From the NCBI GenBank assembly GCA_963747535.1, contig CAVVFX010000017.1, forward strand, positions 1 through 64,000: a DNA stretch of 64,000 bases, read 5' to 3'. Shown here piece after piece: positions 9,329-17,902 of this stretch; the stretch's first letter is position 1, and every line of letters starts with the position of its first letter. The translations under genes and the position numbers were made by a program. Below the pieces are notes generated by a model. The model had not been told where the DNA came from, made no database searches, and worked only from the letters and a program-made list of their open reading frames with translations. This DNA is from CAVVFX01 sp963747535 (GTDB taxonomy: Bacteria; Acidobacteriota; Terriglobia; Bryobacterales; Bryobacteraceae).

Positions 9329-9562
9329 TCAGGCATCAATTCCGTCGACAACCCGGCGGAATTCCTTACGGAAATCGACACGCACCAAGTCGCCGCCCTG
9401 GCGGACATAACTGCGCCCTTTCGCGTCCAGGATCAGGTACCGCCGCGTGTCAATGTGCTTGTAGTACTCGAGACCGTGTTCTCGCCCCATCCACATGAAC
9501 TCTCCGCACCGGCGTCCGATCCGGAGCTCCAGTGGTTTCCAATTCGCCGGCCCAAGTTCCAT
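9329..9562 (-). CDS. hypothetical small protein (77 aa)
   Basis: The start at 9562 (MELGPANWKPLEL) is preceded by AGGA at suitable spacing and avoids overlap with the primase stop at 9600. The product is basic, with alternating charged and aromatic residues (YYKHIDTRRYLILDAKGRSY) that suggest a small beta-rich, possibly nucleic-acid-binding protein. No family recognised. It follows the primase gene by 37 bases and is probably co-transcribed with it. Confidence 0.5.
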   Translation of the reverse strand: MELGPANWKPLELRIGRRCGEFMWMGREHGLEYYKHIDTRRYLILDAKGRSYVRQGGDLVRVDFRKEFRRVVDGIDA

Positions 9563-9599
9563 CGCTGATCCTGGCATTCCGGCCCCAACCCGCGGTGCT

Positions 9600-10583
9600 C
9601 TACCTCGTCGCATAGACGGCCTCTTTTCTCTCGGGAATTGGACATCCGAGCGCGGCACGAATCATCTCCTTGGTACACCCGGCCCAACAGATGTACTTCT
9701 GCGGTTCGTCAACCGATATCGCCAGGTTGTCCCCACTCCTGTCTCGACCCGACCCGGCGCACGAAGGACATCGTGTAATCCAGTTCCTCCCCGTTTTTCT
9801 CCCCACCTCGATGTGGTCCAGGATGTGAAACTGCCTTTGGTTGGCCAGGTACGGCCACAGCGGCGCGTGCGTGAATTCCCTCTTCGTTGGTTCGCTACGC
9901 TGTCCGAGCTTCTGAAGCAGAGTACCCAAGTGATTCTCGGAGAGCTTCGTAACGCGCTTGAGAAATGCCAATTGGTTGTCGAGGTTGTAGTCCGCTCCGT
10001 AAAACCAAAACCGCGCACTGATCGTGCGGTGAATTCCTAGCGGTCCACGCATCGCATTGCCGAAGTCGCCATTCTTCAGCTCATCGTGTTTCGGAAATAT
10101 CTCGATTCCCTCGGCAGTTCCTACTCCCTTCACCGGAATGCCGAGCTTCTCGGCGAACCCCGAGATCAAGAGCCGGCATTGTTTGGCCAGGAGCGGTTGT
10201 TCTCCGAAGATCCACAGGTGGGCGCCGCGTCGACTCTGCTCCAATGCCGCTTCCACCTTCTGCTGTTGCAATTCCCACTGCAACTCACAGAGGTGTTTTA
10301 GCGATTCCTTGTAGTCGCCGTCCATGGCAATCCATTTGCAACGTTGGGTCTCCGCATTCATCGCGTAAACGCCGAGTGTTACGTCACCTTCGAGATGCCG
10401 GCGGATCGTCCCGGCCGTCAATCCGACTGGCTCGCCGCTCTTTCCCGCCTTTGGGCGAAAGTAGTAATAGCGGCCGCTTTCGGGGTGCGGCCGCATTGAT
10501 TGGAGGACGTAGGCACGTCGATTGACGAACAATTGCCAATAGTCCTCGACGTTCGTGGAAGTTGCTTGATGCTTGTTCGCCAT
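9600..10583 (-). CDS. archaeo-eukaryotic primase (AEP) with C-terminal zinc-binding motif
   Basis: The ATG at 10583 (MANKHQATS) follows GCAGGAG. Residue positions are counted from an in-frame codon six residues upstream. The domain matches AEP primases of the kind fused in TOTE-type conflict systems and mobile elements: TLGVYAMNAETQRCKWIAMD (the D-x-D at 94-96), RRGAHLWIFGEQPL (catalytic His near 128), GIEIFPKHDEL and GNAMRGPLGIHR. The C-terminus has RCPSCAGSG and later YICWAGC, a four-cysteine pattern recalling a CHC2-type zinc ribbon. AEPs make RNA or DNA primers on single-stranded templates. With SSB, RNase HI and a Rad52-like protein nearby, it probably primes the complementary strand of transferred or replicating element DNA. 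Helicase domains are absent. Confidence 0.82.
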   Translation of the reverse strand: MANKHQATSTNVEDYWQLFVNRRAYVLQSMRPHPESGRYYYFRPKAGKSGEPVGLTAGTIRRHLEGDVTLGVYAMNAETQRCKWIAMDGDYKESLKHLCELQWELQQQKVEAALEQSRRGAHLWIFGEQPLLAKQCRLLISGFAEKLGIPVKGVGTAEGIEIFPKHDELKNGDFGNAMRGPLGIHRTISARFWFYGADYNLDNQLAFLKRVTKLSENHLGTLLQKLGQRSEPTKREFTHAPLWPYLANQRQFHILDHIEVGRKTGRNWITRCPSCAGSGRDRSGDNLAISVDEPQKYICWAGCTKEMIRAALGCPIPERKEAVYATR

Positions 10584-10661
10584 GATTGCTCCTGCTTGCA
10601 CCTGCCTTTTGATAACCCGGATTCAAAACCTGCGCAAATGAAACTGGTGCCGGGCTGTTGA

Positions 10662-11039
10662 TCAGTTCGTCTTTCTCGATTGACGCCTCGGGTTGAGTAG
10701 CCACGGTCGTTGGGCGAGCAGAGAAAGCCGGTGCGTCCGCTCCAGTACCTCGTAGTCGGCCAGACTGTAGCCGCCCCATTTCTCGTCTCCGAAATCAACG
10801 AAGTAAAACACTCCGCACTTTCGGTCGAATATGTAGACAGCGCCGGATTCCGGGTCCCCGGGAACCAAGACGAAGAACAGCGCTCCGGCTGGAAACTGAA
10901 CCCAACGGACGATCTGGGCCTCCGAACGTTCGGCCAGCCCCTGACTTGCCTGGTCAAGGCCGACCGTTCGCTCCAAACCGAGATCCTTAAGCGTGAGGAT
11001 GGGCGTGGCGGTGAATGCCGCGGGTAGCTGAGTTTGCAT
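10662..11039 (-). CDS. hypothetical protein (125 aa)
   Basis: The ATG at 11039 follows aaggaggtt, a strong ribosome binding site. The protein looks like a compact alpha/beta domain (ALFFVLVPGDPESGAVYIFD, VFYFVDFGDEKWGGYSL) without membrane segments. I do not recognise it. It lies between the RNase HI and primase genes on the same strand. Confidence 0.55.
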   Translation of the reverse strand: MQTQLPAAFTATPILTLKDLGLERTVGLDQASQGLAERSEAQIVRWVQFPAGALFFVLVPGDPESGAVYIFDRKCGVFYFVDFGDEKWGGYSLADYEVLERTHRLSLLAQRPWLLNPRRQSRKTN

Positions 11040-11259
11040 GTTGAACCTCCTTGATGTTCAAAACGGTTACGTCCCGGGCAACGCACAGAGTCAGACTCTT
11101 CGATCTGGATGCCGGGCGAAACTCGGGACGATAGTTGTGGTTTGGCCAATCATTCCCGAATAGCCGGGATCAGTGATTGCCCCATATATAAGGATGCGGA
11201 ACATCCCTTTGCTGCTCACTTCTCGAGGCCCAGTCTTGTAAGCCCTCCTTGTCCTCCAG

Positions 11260-11724
11260 TTAAGCCAACGCGGTTGTGCGCTTTGCCGCCCATGCTGCCG
11301 AGTTCGCCAGCGCATCACACCGTTCGTGATCCGGGTGGCCGGAGTGCCCTCGAACGTGTTCCCACGTCACTTTGTGGTGTTCGACCAACGCTTCGAGTTC
11401 CTCCCAGAGGTCCTGGTTTACAACTACCTTGCCCGAGGCGTTGCGCCATCCGTTGTTCTTCCATCGCGGAAGGAACTCACTGATTCCGCGACGTACATAT
11501 TCAGAGTCCGTCAGTACCGTAACTTGGCATGCCCGTTTGAGTGCCCGCAACCCCTCGATTGCAGCGGCCAGTTCCATTCGATTGTTAGTCGCATTCGGCA
11601 CCCCTCCTTGGAGCACGCGCTCGTGTTTTCCACACCGAAGGATGCACGCCCAACCTCCCGGACCGGGATTCCCCAGGCATGAACCGTCAGTGATAATCTC
11701 GACTTCACTCAGCTCTACAGACAC
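11260..11724 (-). CDS. rnhA: ribonuclease HI
   Basis: The product is 154 aa, the normal length. All catalytic residues are visible: Asp in VEIITDGSCLGNPGPGGW, Glu in NNRMELAAAIEGL, Asp in VLTDSEYV, His in RGHSGHPDHE and the last Asp in RCDALAN. The start is a GTG preceded by AAAGGAGG. The enzyme cuts RNA in RNA:DNA hybrids, removing primers or transcripts. Its presence on an element that also carries a primase and an RNA polymerase-like protein is notable. It is the first gene after the hairpin-rich gap, so its promoter should lie there. Confidence 0.95.
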   Translation of the reverse strand: MSVELSEVEIITDGSCLGNPGPGGWACILRCGKHERVLQGGVPNATNNRMELAAAIEGLRALKRACQVTVLTDSEYVRRGISEFLPRWKNNGWRNASGKVVVNQDLWEELEALVEHHKVTWEHVRGHSGHPDHERCDALANSAAWAAKRTTALA

Positions 11725-11760
11725 ACAACACCTCCTTTCAGGTCATGTCAGTTTTTCCGT

Positions 11761-11783
11761 GCACCGGTCGGAACGACCGGTGC
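11761..11783. repeat. perfect hairpin, 10-bp stem, 3-nt loop
   Basis: gcaccggtcg at 11761-11770 pairs perfectly with cgaccggtgc at 11774-11783. It lies about 37 bases upstream of the rnhA start. It could be a terminator-like stem (a short A-run follows on the minus strand), an operator or part of an origin. Confidence 0.75.
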
Positions 11784-12064
11784 CAAGACGTTGCACCGCC
11801 GCGCAGTTACGCGCTCGATTTCGACGCTCTTCGAAGACTCCGGGACTACTCCGTGCCTGGAAATTGATCACCGCGATCGTGAAGGCTTCTCGCTACTCCC
11901 GCCAAGCAAAGGTGACAACCCCACGCCTGACAGCATCCGCCGACTACGGTCCGCACTGCCGCGACCAACTGTCCGATTACTCGTAACTCGATCTATCACG
12001 CAACGTGGCGTGCTTCACCTTCGACAGACGAGCTGCTACGCGGAAGCGGCTACAATGCCCCGAT

Positions 12065-12112
12065 GGTGTGGCACTGCGCACGGAGCGCGAGCGACGTGCG
12101 CAGTGCCACACC
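12065..12112. repeat. perfect 17-bp inverted repeat with 14-nt loop
   Basis: ggtgtggcactgcgcac at 12065-12081 is the exact reverse complement of 12096-12112. The loop is ggagcgcgagcgac. The stem is long and perfect and sits far from gene ends, which is more like a protein-recognised cruciform (origin or recombination site) than an ordinary terminator. Confidence 0.85.
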
Positions 12113-12149
12113 GCTGCCGGCGCACTACCGCCGAGGTATTCAACCCGAA

Positions 12150-12171
12150 CCCGTCATCGATAGATGACGGG
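12150..12171. repeat. perfect hairpin, 9-bp stem, 4-nt loop
   Basis: cccgtcatc at 12150-12158 pairs with gatgacggg at 12163-12171. It is 38 bases from the larger inverted repeat, giving a cluster of two structures in about 110 bases. Confidence 0.75.
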
Positions 12172-12284
12172 GAGGGTAATCGGCTTCGAAGTCATTTTCT
12201 TTGAATGGGCTGGGGATTATTCAGTCATGCATAAAAACGCCAATGCGGCGGCCAAAGTGACGGCAAAGGCGGTTCCGCATGCAC

Positions 12285-13070
12285 TTATGACCGGTCGCGC
12301 GCCTGTGATGCACGCATGAGAACGGATTGAAAAGGAATGTCACGCTGATTGGTTCCTGCGATCATTACTGGGGTGGCCAGGAAGCTTTGCAGGAATTCGG
12401 CAAATAGGGCGACGCACACCTGAACTCGTCGTGGCGCGACGCAGTCCCGGACCATGCACAGAAGGTGATAGTTGGAGACGAGGTACAGAACGGTGTCGAC
12501 CAGTGTCTCCCCGTCCAACTTTGCAGCGATCCGGCGGTATGCGTTATACGTCTTCGGTGTACGTTCGTATTCGAGCCCAAATCGCAGTTCTCTGCCTTCG
12601 AAATCGACGGCTACCACGGCATCGTAATCCTTGGCGTACTTAAACTGCGTCAGGTCGTTCTGTGAGCAAATCTCGGAGGCCGGTGTCCATCGCATTAGCA
12701 GGTCTGCTTTCGCCAAGGCAAGATGCAGATCGTTCAGGTCCAGCCAATGGGAACAACTGCGCTCGCCGGTCTCCATGCCGATCCGTCCCGCGAACAGTTC
12801 CCCACTATCGATGAGTAGCGACGCGCCTTCCTTGCTGATGACGTACACTTGGGGCCGCCCCCGCGCCGCCCCCTGGCGCTTCTCAATCAGTCCATGAGCC
12901 AACAAGCGACGCACTCGGTGATCGAATGCCTGCCGCGAGCGTTCGGACTGATTGAGTTGCATGAATTCATAGAGCTGATCACTTGTCGCGAATCCGGAAC
13001 GGAGAATCTGCTGCAGTAACGGAATATCCCGCGTTGGGTTGAGCTGAATTGTTCCTTTCTCGTAGCGCAC
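12285..13070 (-). CDS. replication-relaxation family protein
   Basis: The product is 261 aa. The N-terminal ~90 residues form a winged helix (LLQQILRSGFATSDQLYEFM, RRLLAHGLIEKRQG, YVISKEGASLL). The C-terminal part contains the acidic and aromatic pattern WLDLNDLHLALAKADLL then GLEYERTPKTYNAYRRIAAK. This architecture matches the replication-relaxation (Replic_Relax, MobC-like) family found on plasmids and conjugative elements, thought to act with DNA-transfer initiation. It is the only candidate relaxosome component here. Its 3' end faces the hairpin gap, a plausible binding site. Confidence 0.72.
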   Translation of the reverse strand: MRYEKGTIQLNPTRDIPLLQQILRSGFATSDQLYEFMQLNQSERSRQAFDHRVRRLLAHGLIEKRQGAARGRPQVYVISKEGASLLIDSGELFAGRIGMETGERSCSHWLDLNDLHLALAKADLLMRWTPASEICSQNDLTQFKYAKDYDAVVAVDFEGRELRFGLEYERTPKTYNAYRRIAAKLDGETLVDTVLYLVSNYHLLCMVRDCVAPRRVQVCVALFAEFLQSFLATPVMIAGTNQRDIPFQSVLMRASQARDRS

Positions 13071-13082
13071 TGATTTTGTTTC

Positions 13083-13628
13083 CTATTGTTGGAACCCTGC
13101 TCTTCCCAACCGAAGTTCCGCCGACCAGAGTTGTTTCGCGGAAGGTTCGACGTAAAACGTACCCAATTCTCCGCGTACCCACGAGTACACCGGCATCAAC
13201 AGCATGGCTTCCTGTTCGTCAGCGTGCTCGCTCAGGGCTACCGCTTGAACCGCGTCGGACTTCCAGAGGGACTGGATGTCCAGTCGTCCGGTCTGCGCAG
13301 CCGTCACGACGAACAGGAAGAGATCCGGTCGTTCCGGTGCAGCCAGCTTCTTCTGAAACAGAATTTGGCTCCATCCCCCGCGAGTGATTTCCGGATCTCT
13401 GCACTCGAATACACGGTTCAGTGAAAGGTAGGGGTTGTCTGGAGTGAAACCGCCGATGCCGTTGAACCGGATCTTTCCACCAATGCGCCAGCGGTACCGA
13501 ACCTTGCCGTCTACCACGACGCCGGTCGTGTTGTAAAAGGCGACTCGGCCCGGCTGATCTGGGGCGTTGGGATGGCGGGCGAACCTCCGCTCCCAGATTC
13601 CGCCGAAACCTTTTAGTGTTACCAGCAC
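13083..13628 (-). CDS. hypothetical protein (181 aa)
   Basis: No family recognised and no signal peptide. Aromatic residues are spread along alternating strands (GKVRYRWRIGGKIRFNGIGG), suggesting a beta-rich soluble domain. It is 12 bases from the replication-relaxation gene and two bases from the upstream membrane protein, so it is part of the same operon. It may be a relaxosome accessory, by position only. Confidence 0.55.
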   Translation of the reverse strand: MLVTLKGFGGIWERRFARHPNAPDQPGRVAFYNTTGVVVDGKVRYRWRIGGKIRFNGIGGFTPDNPYLSLNRVFECRDPEITRGGWSQILFQKKLAAPERPDLFLFVVTAAQTGRLDIQSLWKSDAVQAVALSEHADEQEAMLLMPVYSWVRGELGTFYVEPSAKQLWSAELRLGRAGFQQ

Positions 13629-13630
13629 GG

Positions 13631-14434
13631 CTAAGCTCCCTTCAGTGCCCGGTTTCTCTGCTTCTCCGCCTCGAGTTGCTGCGTGAGTTGATTGATGCGC
13701 GCGATAAGTCTGCCTTCAGATTCGCCAGAACCAGTGCCGCTGTTCTGTGTCCTCGGCGGGCCACCGCCATTCTGTTCGCCCCTTTCGAGAACACCCAGCC
13801 GTATCGACAGGTCGTCAACCAACTTCTCCTTCTCGTCTAGCTTCGCCTTCAGCAGTTTCCGCTCGCTTTCGACGCTGTCAAGTTCACCGCGAACACGCAT
13901 TAGCTCATTTCGAACGTCGGTCGTCTCAAGCGCAGCCGGGCTGGGACGACCGCTCAACTGCGTTTCGATTACTCGATTGCACGTCTCCATATGGCAGTTG
14001 TACCGTTCGATCGCCGTCTCGGCCGTCGCACTTGCGTACTGCGCATCGTTCCAAACGTCATTGAGGATTTCGGCGGCACGCCAGAGTTTTCGTTTCTCGT
14101 CCATGACGCGCACGCCGTACGCGATCATAAGCGCTATGAGGAACGCCGTGGTCAGCGCGCTGTACCAAAAAAACGGATTGGCCACACTGGCGTCCAGGAA
14201 TGCCTGGCGCCGCCGTTCGACCAGTGCTCCATAATCGACATCCCTTCTATTTACCAGCTTGGTGGATGACGTAAAGAAGTTTTCCTTCTCATCGCGCTGC
14301 CGAGCGCCGACTTGCCCGTGGGACCGCCCCACTTCTGGCTGTGCTTGCTCTGCACGATGTGCTGAATTGGGCACCGGCTGGCCGTTCGCCGCCACGACCC
14401 ACCAGGCAAGGATGATCGCCATTTGCGTTCTCAT
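13631..14434 (-). CDS. membrane protein with C-terminal coiled coil
   Basis: The product is 267 aa. A hydrophobic N-terminus (MAIILAWWVVAANGQ) looks like a signal peptide. One membrane segment follows near residues 85-107 (FWYSALTTAFLIALMIAYGV). A long heptad-like region (VRGELDSVESERKLLKAKLD) lies C-terminal. Its start overlaps the coupling-protein stop by four bases (ATGA), so translation is coupled. It may anchor or gate the secretion channel; no homologue recognised. Confidence 0.6.
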   Translation of the reverse strand: MRTQMAIILAWWVVAANGQPVPNSAHRAEQAQPEVGRSHGQVGARQRDEKENFFTSSTKLVNRRDVDYGALVERRRQAFLDASVANPFFWYSALTTAFLIALMIAYGVRVMDEKRKLWRAAEILNDVWNDAQYASATAETAIERYNCHMETCNRVIETQLSGRPSPAALETTDVRNELMRVRGELDSVESERKLLKAKLDEKEKLVDDLSIRLGVLERGEQNGGGPPRTQNSGTGSGESEGRLIARINQLTQQLEAEKQRNRALKGA

Positions 14435-16215
14435 TTGCGGAAGCCTCCAGCGTAACGATTCGGAACCCGGTACTTGCGTGCCAGTTCCGGGTCTTTGAAC
14501 CGGAGATTAGCACCGCTCGACTCCGCACGCGAGTGCAACATCCGCGGATAGAGCGCCGGCTGGAATCCTGGGATTGCCACTTCTTCTGGCGGCCGAATCT
14601 GTAACAGGGAGTGCAATGTCCCGCGCGTGTCGTCCGACATCAGGATTTCCATCTGCCCTTTGGGCAGGTTTTTGATGGACTCATCCTGCGATCGCGTCTC
14701 GCGGTCCTCGCTTTCCGTCGCTCGTCCGGTTTCCTCGTAGTTGCCCCATCCGAAGAAACCGCGCTCCTTTTGAATGCTACGGCGCGTCACAACCTGTTCG
14801 GCCGAAGCCTTAACGAAATATTTGGCTGTCTCCTCGTCTCGCGTCCGGAGCGTGATCGTGGTATTCGGCGCCGAGGTAACCTCTTCCTTAAAGCCGCGGC
14901 CGACCTGCATAAGTTGGGGTAGGCTTTGCATCGAAAACAGGAATGCAGTGTTTGTGCCCCGCGCAGTCTGCAGAATCTGAGCAAAATTGCGATATCCAAA
15001 TGGCGCGAACTCGTCCAATACGACAGAGAAGATGGGGCGATTCTGTCGTCGCCGGTCTGCCTGATCCTCGTAACGCTTACCGACGGTGAGTTGGATGTTT
15101 TGCAGGAGCATCTTCCCGAGCGAACGCACCGGCTCGATATTCTTGTTCGCGTTTAGGCTGACGAACAGAATTAGCTCCTGGTCTATCACATCTTCGATCG
15201 ACAGCAGATCGTCGTACTGGCCAGTGACGGCAGAAAGTTCATCGTCCAGGAACGTCATGCACTCGTTGATCAAGCCCTGAATTTTGGGAACGCGCTCGCG
15301 ATCCTCGAGTGACTGCATCAGGTTCTTGACGCTCATCTCGAAATTCAGACGCTGCTGGGCGGTGACACTGTCGTCGCGATCAAGCCGGTGCATCGCTTTG
15401 TCGATCTGTTCCTTTAGAACGTCCTGGTCGAGCAGCATGACGATTACGTCGTAGAAGTTGTACCGCGCGCCGGTGTAAAACAGGACTCGGACAATATCGC
15501 CGAGGTAGTTCAATTGATGCTTGGCAAAGAACTCATCGTGAAGGTTGAAGCTACCGAAGATCATGTTTACCTGCGCCATATAGTTGTCGTCACGTGTGAA
15601 GAACGGGTTGTACAGGGCCGAGACCTCGGGGCGTGACGGATTGAGCAACCTCAGTTGGTGTAGCCTCCCGGCGCGGTGGATGTGCGGCAGTAGTTGCTCG
15701 AAGAATTCGAGGTCGCCCTTGCCGTCGAACACGACAATGGGGATATGATGACGATCATCGGATGGTCCGACGAGGCGCGCAATATCCTGAGTGATGATGT
15801 TCTTCAGTAGCGTTGTCTTGCCCGAACCCGTCATGCCGAGCACAATGCCCTGCATCACACGCACTTCATCCGGCCACAACCAGGGCCTTTCGTCCATGTC
15901 GTATCCAAGGAGCACCGCATTATGATTCCAGGCTTCCTCGATGGTGCGCTCGTCCTTGCGTACGGGGATGACAAACGGCGGGCGCTTCCTACGTACCCCC
16001 CGCCTGGAGAACTTCCGCGAAACCGGTGTCATTAGCGCGGCAGCGATTATGAACAGGTACAGGCCCGCTTCCACAAGTTGCTCTTTACGAATGTGAAATC
16101 GAGCAACTGCCAGGTACAGCGTGAGAGCAACAAGGCCAAAGCCGAAGACCGCGCCAACGACGCCAGCTTCGCCATTGCTCATTTCGCGTCGCGAGTTTTC
16201 AGAATGGTAGTTCAT
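14431..16215 (-). CDS. type IV coupling ATPase (VirD4/TraG-like)
   Basis: I use the ATG at 16215 (MNYHSEN), five bases after a GAGGTG box; the product is 594 aa. Two N-terminal membrane segments lead to a Walker A (GMTGSGKTTLL, residues ~127-137). A Walker B-like VVLDEFAPFGY and a downstream sensor (FLFSMQSLPQLMQVG) follow. This is the layout of coupling proteins that feed DNA or protein substrates into a type IV secretion channel. A glutamine/arginine-rich C-terminus precedes the stop. It begins the secretion half of the element. Its presence argues for DNA transfer rather than effector secretion alone. Confidence 0.88.
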   Translation of the reverse strand: MNYHSENSRREMSNGEAGVVGAVFGFGLVALTLYLAVARFHIRKEQLVEAGLYLFIIAAALMTPVSRKFSRRGVRRKRPPFVIPVRKDERTIEEAWNHNAVLLGYDMDERPWLWPDEVRVMQGIVLGMTGSGKTTLLKNIITQDIARLVGPSDDRHHIPIVVFDGKGDLEFFEQLLPHIHRAGRLHQLRLLNPSRPEVSALYNPFFTRDDNYMAQVNMIFGSFNLHDEFFAKHQLNYLGDIVRVLFYTGARYNFYDVIVMLLDQDVLKEQIDKAMHRLDRDDSVTAQQRLNFEMSVKNLMQSLEDRERVPKIQGLINECMTFLDDELSAVTGQYDDLLSIEDVIDQELILFVSLNANKNIEPVRSLGKMLLQNIQLTVGKRYEDQADRRRQNRPIFSVVLDEFAPFGYRNFAQILQTARGTNTAFLFSMQSLPQLMQVGRGFKEEVTSAPNTTITLRTRDEETAKYFVKASAEQVVTRRSIQKERGFFGWGNYEETGRATESEDRETRSQDESIKNLPKGQMEILMSDDTRGTLHSLLQIRPPEEVAIPGFQPALYPRMLHSRAESSGANLRFKDPELARKYRVPNRYAGGFRK

Positions 16216-16264
16216 AAGACACACCTCATGATTTAGGATTGTTTGGATTTGCCGTGAGCGCGCT

Positions 16265-16696
16265 TTAGAGCGCCGCGTGAATGTCGAGCACTATAGTCAC
16301 GCCCATGACTGCGATGAGACCTGTGGCCGTTGCCAACATTCTCCAGACCCGTTGGCCTCGGACTGCGCACCATGCAGCGTGGGCTAGAGAGGCCGCTACC
16401 CCAATTGGTGGCAGGGACATGATTAGAGATTGGGGCGTCGCTACGCCAAACGGATCGCCGCCCACATCGGTTGAAGACCCGGGATGCATGAGGTGCCAGT
16501 AAATCAGGGTCGCACCAGCGGCTGTCAACAGGAAGACCGCCGACCAGTAGCACGCAGAGGTGAGCAATTCCGAGAAGAGTATCTCCTGAAGGCGGGATTC
16601 CAGCTGCGTCTCGCCACCCGCCTCTACCAATTCACTGGTCGTTTTATCGGCCGTGGAAACCCTGTAGAGTGGAGCCTGTCGCTCGAGTTCCGACAT
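16265..16696 (-). CDS. small membrane protein (143 aa)
   Basis: A charged N-terminal third is followed by three hydrophobic segments (ACYWSAVFLLTAAGATLIYW, SLIMSLPPIGVAASLAHA, LATATGLIAVMGVTIVLD). No family recognised. It sits in the secretion operon between the coupling ATPase and another small membrane protein. Confidence 0.55.
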   Translation of the reverse strand: MSELERQAPLYRVSTADKTTSELVEAGGETQLESRLQEILFSELLTSACYWSAVFLLTAAGATLIYWHLMHPGSSTDVGGDPFGVATPQSLIMSLPPIGVAASLAHAAWCAVRGQRVWRMLATATGLIAVMGVTIVLDIHAAL

Positions 16697-16701
16697 GGCA
16701 T

Positions 16702-16935
16702 CTACCCTTTCTTCTGGAAACTGAAATAGAGAAAAACCAAAGCAAGCACGACAAAGAGGCTGACACCCATGGCGACGGCCGGTTTAGGCCGTCGCTTGTT
16801 TAGTGGGTCGAACGGGTTTCGCGGTTGCAGCAATGCGTTTGACACGGCAAGCCGAAATCCAGTGTCGTTGCGTTGCCGGATCATCAACATCAAACGCTCG
16901 TACATCTGGCTGACGGTCTGATACTCGGGTTCCAT
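16702..16935 (-). CDS. small single-span membrane protein (77 aa)
   Basis: The ATG at 16935 follows ggagaag. A soluble N-terminus (YQTVSQMYERLMLMIRQRND) precedes one C-terminal membrane span (AVAMGVSLFVVLALVFLYF) and a basic end. It would be a tail-anchored inner-membrane protein. No family recognised. Confidence 0.55.
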   Translation of the reverse strand: MEPEYQTVSQMYERLMLMIRQRNDTGFRLAVSNALLQPRNPFDPLNKRRPKPAVAMGVSLFVVLALVFLYFSFQKKG

Positions 16936-16953
16936 GGTCTTCTCCGGAGAAAA

Positions 16954-17832
16954 CTACAGCACCAGAGTGGCGGTCAGATTTCCCGAACGATCGACCGGGA
17001 ACACAATCCGCAGGACAGTTGGTTGGCCCTTCTTCGCATCTTCCCTCACCGGCGGGAGTTCCAGCGCCACGACGCCAAGATGGGCTTCGCCGGGAGCCAG
17101 TTCCGCACTTGCCGGCTCAGAGTGTGTGATCTTGGCCGGAATCGGTGCGCTATCGGCTTTCAAACGGGAGGCAACATCGGTGTTCAACTGGGAGTGTTGG
17201 AGCTTCTCCAGCGACCGATCAAATTTCAGGTTCAGACGTACCGCCGTCGGTTGACCAGTGCGAAGAGTTTGACTTGAATGGTTTTCGATTGAATAGCGGA
17301 TAAAGACCACGCCCTCTCGGCGATAGACATCTCGAATGAATACACCCACGGCCGCCTTCGAAATCGCAGCCGCGCCGACTAACCGAATTGGCGTACTGTT
17401 GAGCAGCATTTCGCTTGGCATGATGGACTCAGCGGAAGCCGGTTCGGAGGGCTTTGGCTGTGTCACCTGTGCTTGTGACTGCGGCTGACGGTAATCAATC
17501 GCGAAATCCATTTGATCCGCGTCACTGACGGCGGGCACAAGCTCGTAGTTGAACCGAGTCGAAGCCGTCCATATAAATAGGTTGGTGGATACACTCTCCG
17601 CGAGTGGCTGGATGAATACCTTGTTCTCCCGTCGCTCCACCTTGAAAGACTGTGGGGAACCAACGGCCACGGTAGTGACGGGCTCGCCCACCTCTATAAC
17701 CGTCAGATGGTTCATCGCAGTCTGAACTCGCACCACGTGTTCACGGGACGGAGTTTCGTTTTCAATTCTCTGCGCTGCCACCGGCTGTAGCGCCAATGCC
17801 AGCGTCAGCGTTCCGTTCAGTAGATGTTTCAC
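16954..17832 (-). CDS. VirB9/CagX-like outer-membrane complex protein (first copy)
   Basis: I start at the GTG at 17832, preceded by GGAG, which gives a proper signal peptide (KHLLNGTLTLALALQPVAAQ); the longer frame adds an implausible basic tail. The next ~70 residues match the N-terminal VirB9/TrbG domain (VIEVGEPVTTVAVGSP, FIQPLAESVSTNLFIWTAS). A proline-rich linker and a C-terminal beta domain follow (RYSIENHSSQTLR, GVVALELPP). In type IV systems VirB9 joins VirB10 in the periplasmic core. A second VirB9-like gene exists at 32594-33662. Confidence 0.72.
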   Translation of the reverse strand: MKHLLNGTLTLALALQPVAAQRIENETPSREHVVRVQTAMNHLTVIEVGEPVTTVAVGSPQSFKVERRENKVFIQPLAESVSTNLFIWTASTRFNYELVPAVSDADQMDFAIDYRQPQSQAQVTQPKPSEPASAESIMPSEMLLNSTPIRLVGAAAISKAAVGVFIRDVYRREGVVFIRYSIENHSSQTLRTGQPTAVRLNLKFDRSLEKLQHSQLNTDVASRLKADSAPIPAKITHSEPASAELAPGEAHLGVVALELPPVREDAKKGQPTVLRIVFPVDRSGNLTATLVL

Positions 17833-17902
17833 GTCTCGGTCTCCTCTGCTGTCTTCATTCGAATCCCGAGGGCACTCTTCTGAGTGGCCCCCGGGGATTT
17901 GC

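Larger units (their letters stand above)
11725..12284. other. hairpin-rich gene-free gap; candidate transfer or replication origin
   Basis: No credible gene lies in these 560 bases. They separate the DNA-processing genes from the secretion operon and contain three perfect inverted repeats, annotated separately. Position, structure and lack of coding make this the best place in the window for an oriT, a single-strand initiation site or a replication origin. The promoter for the rnhA-side operon should also be here. Confidence 0.5.
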
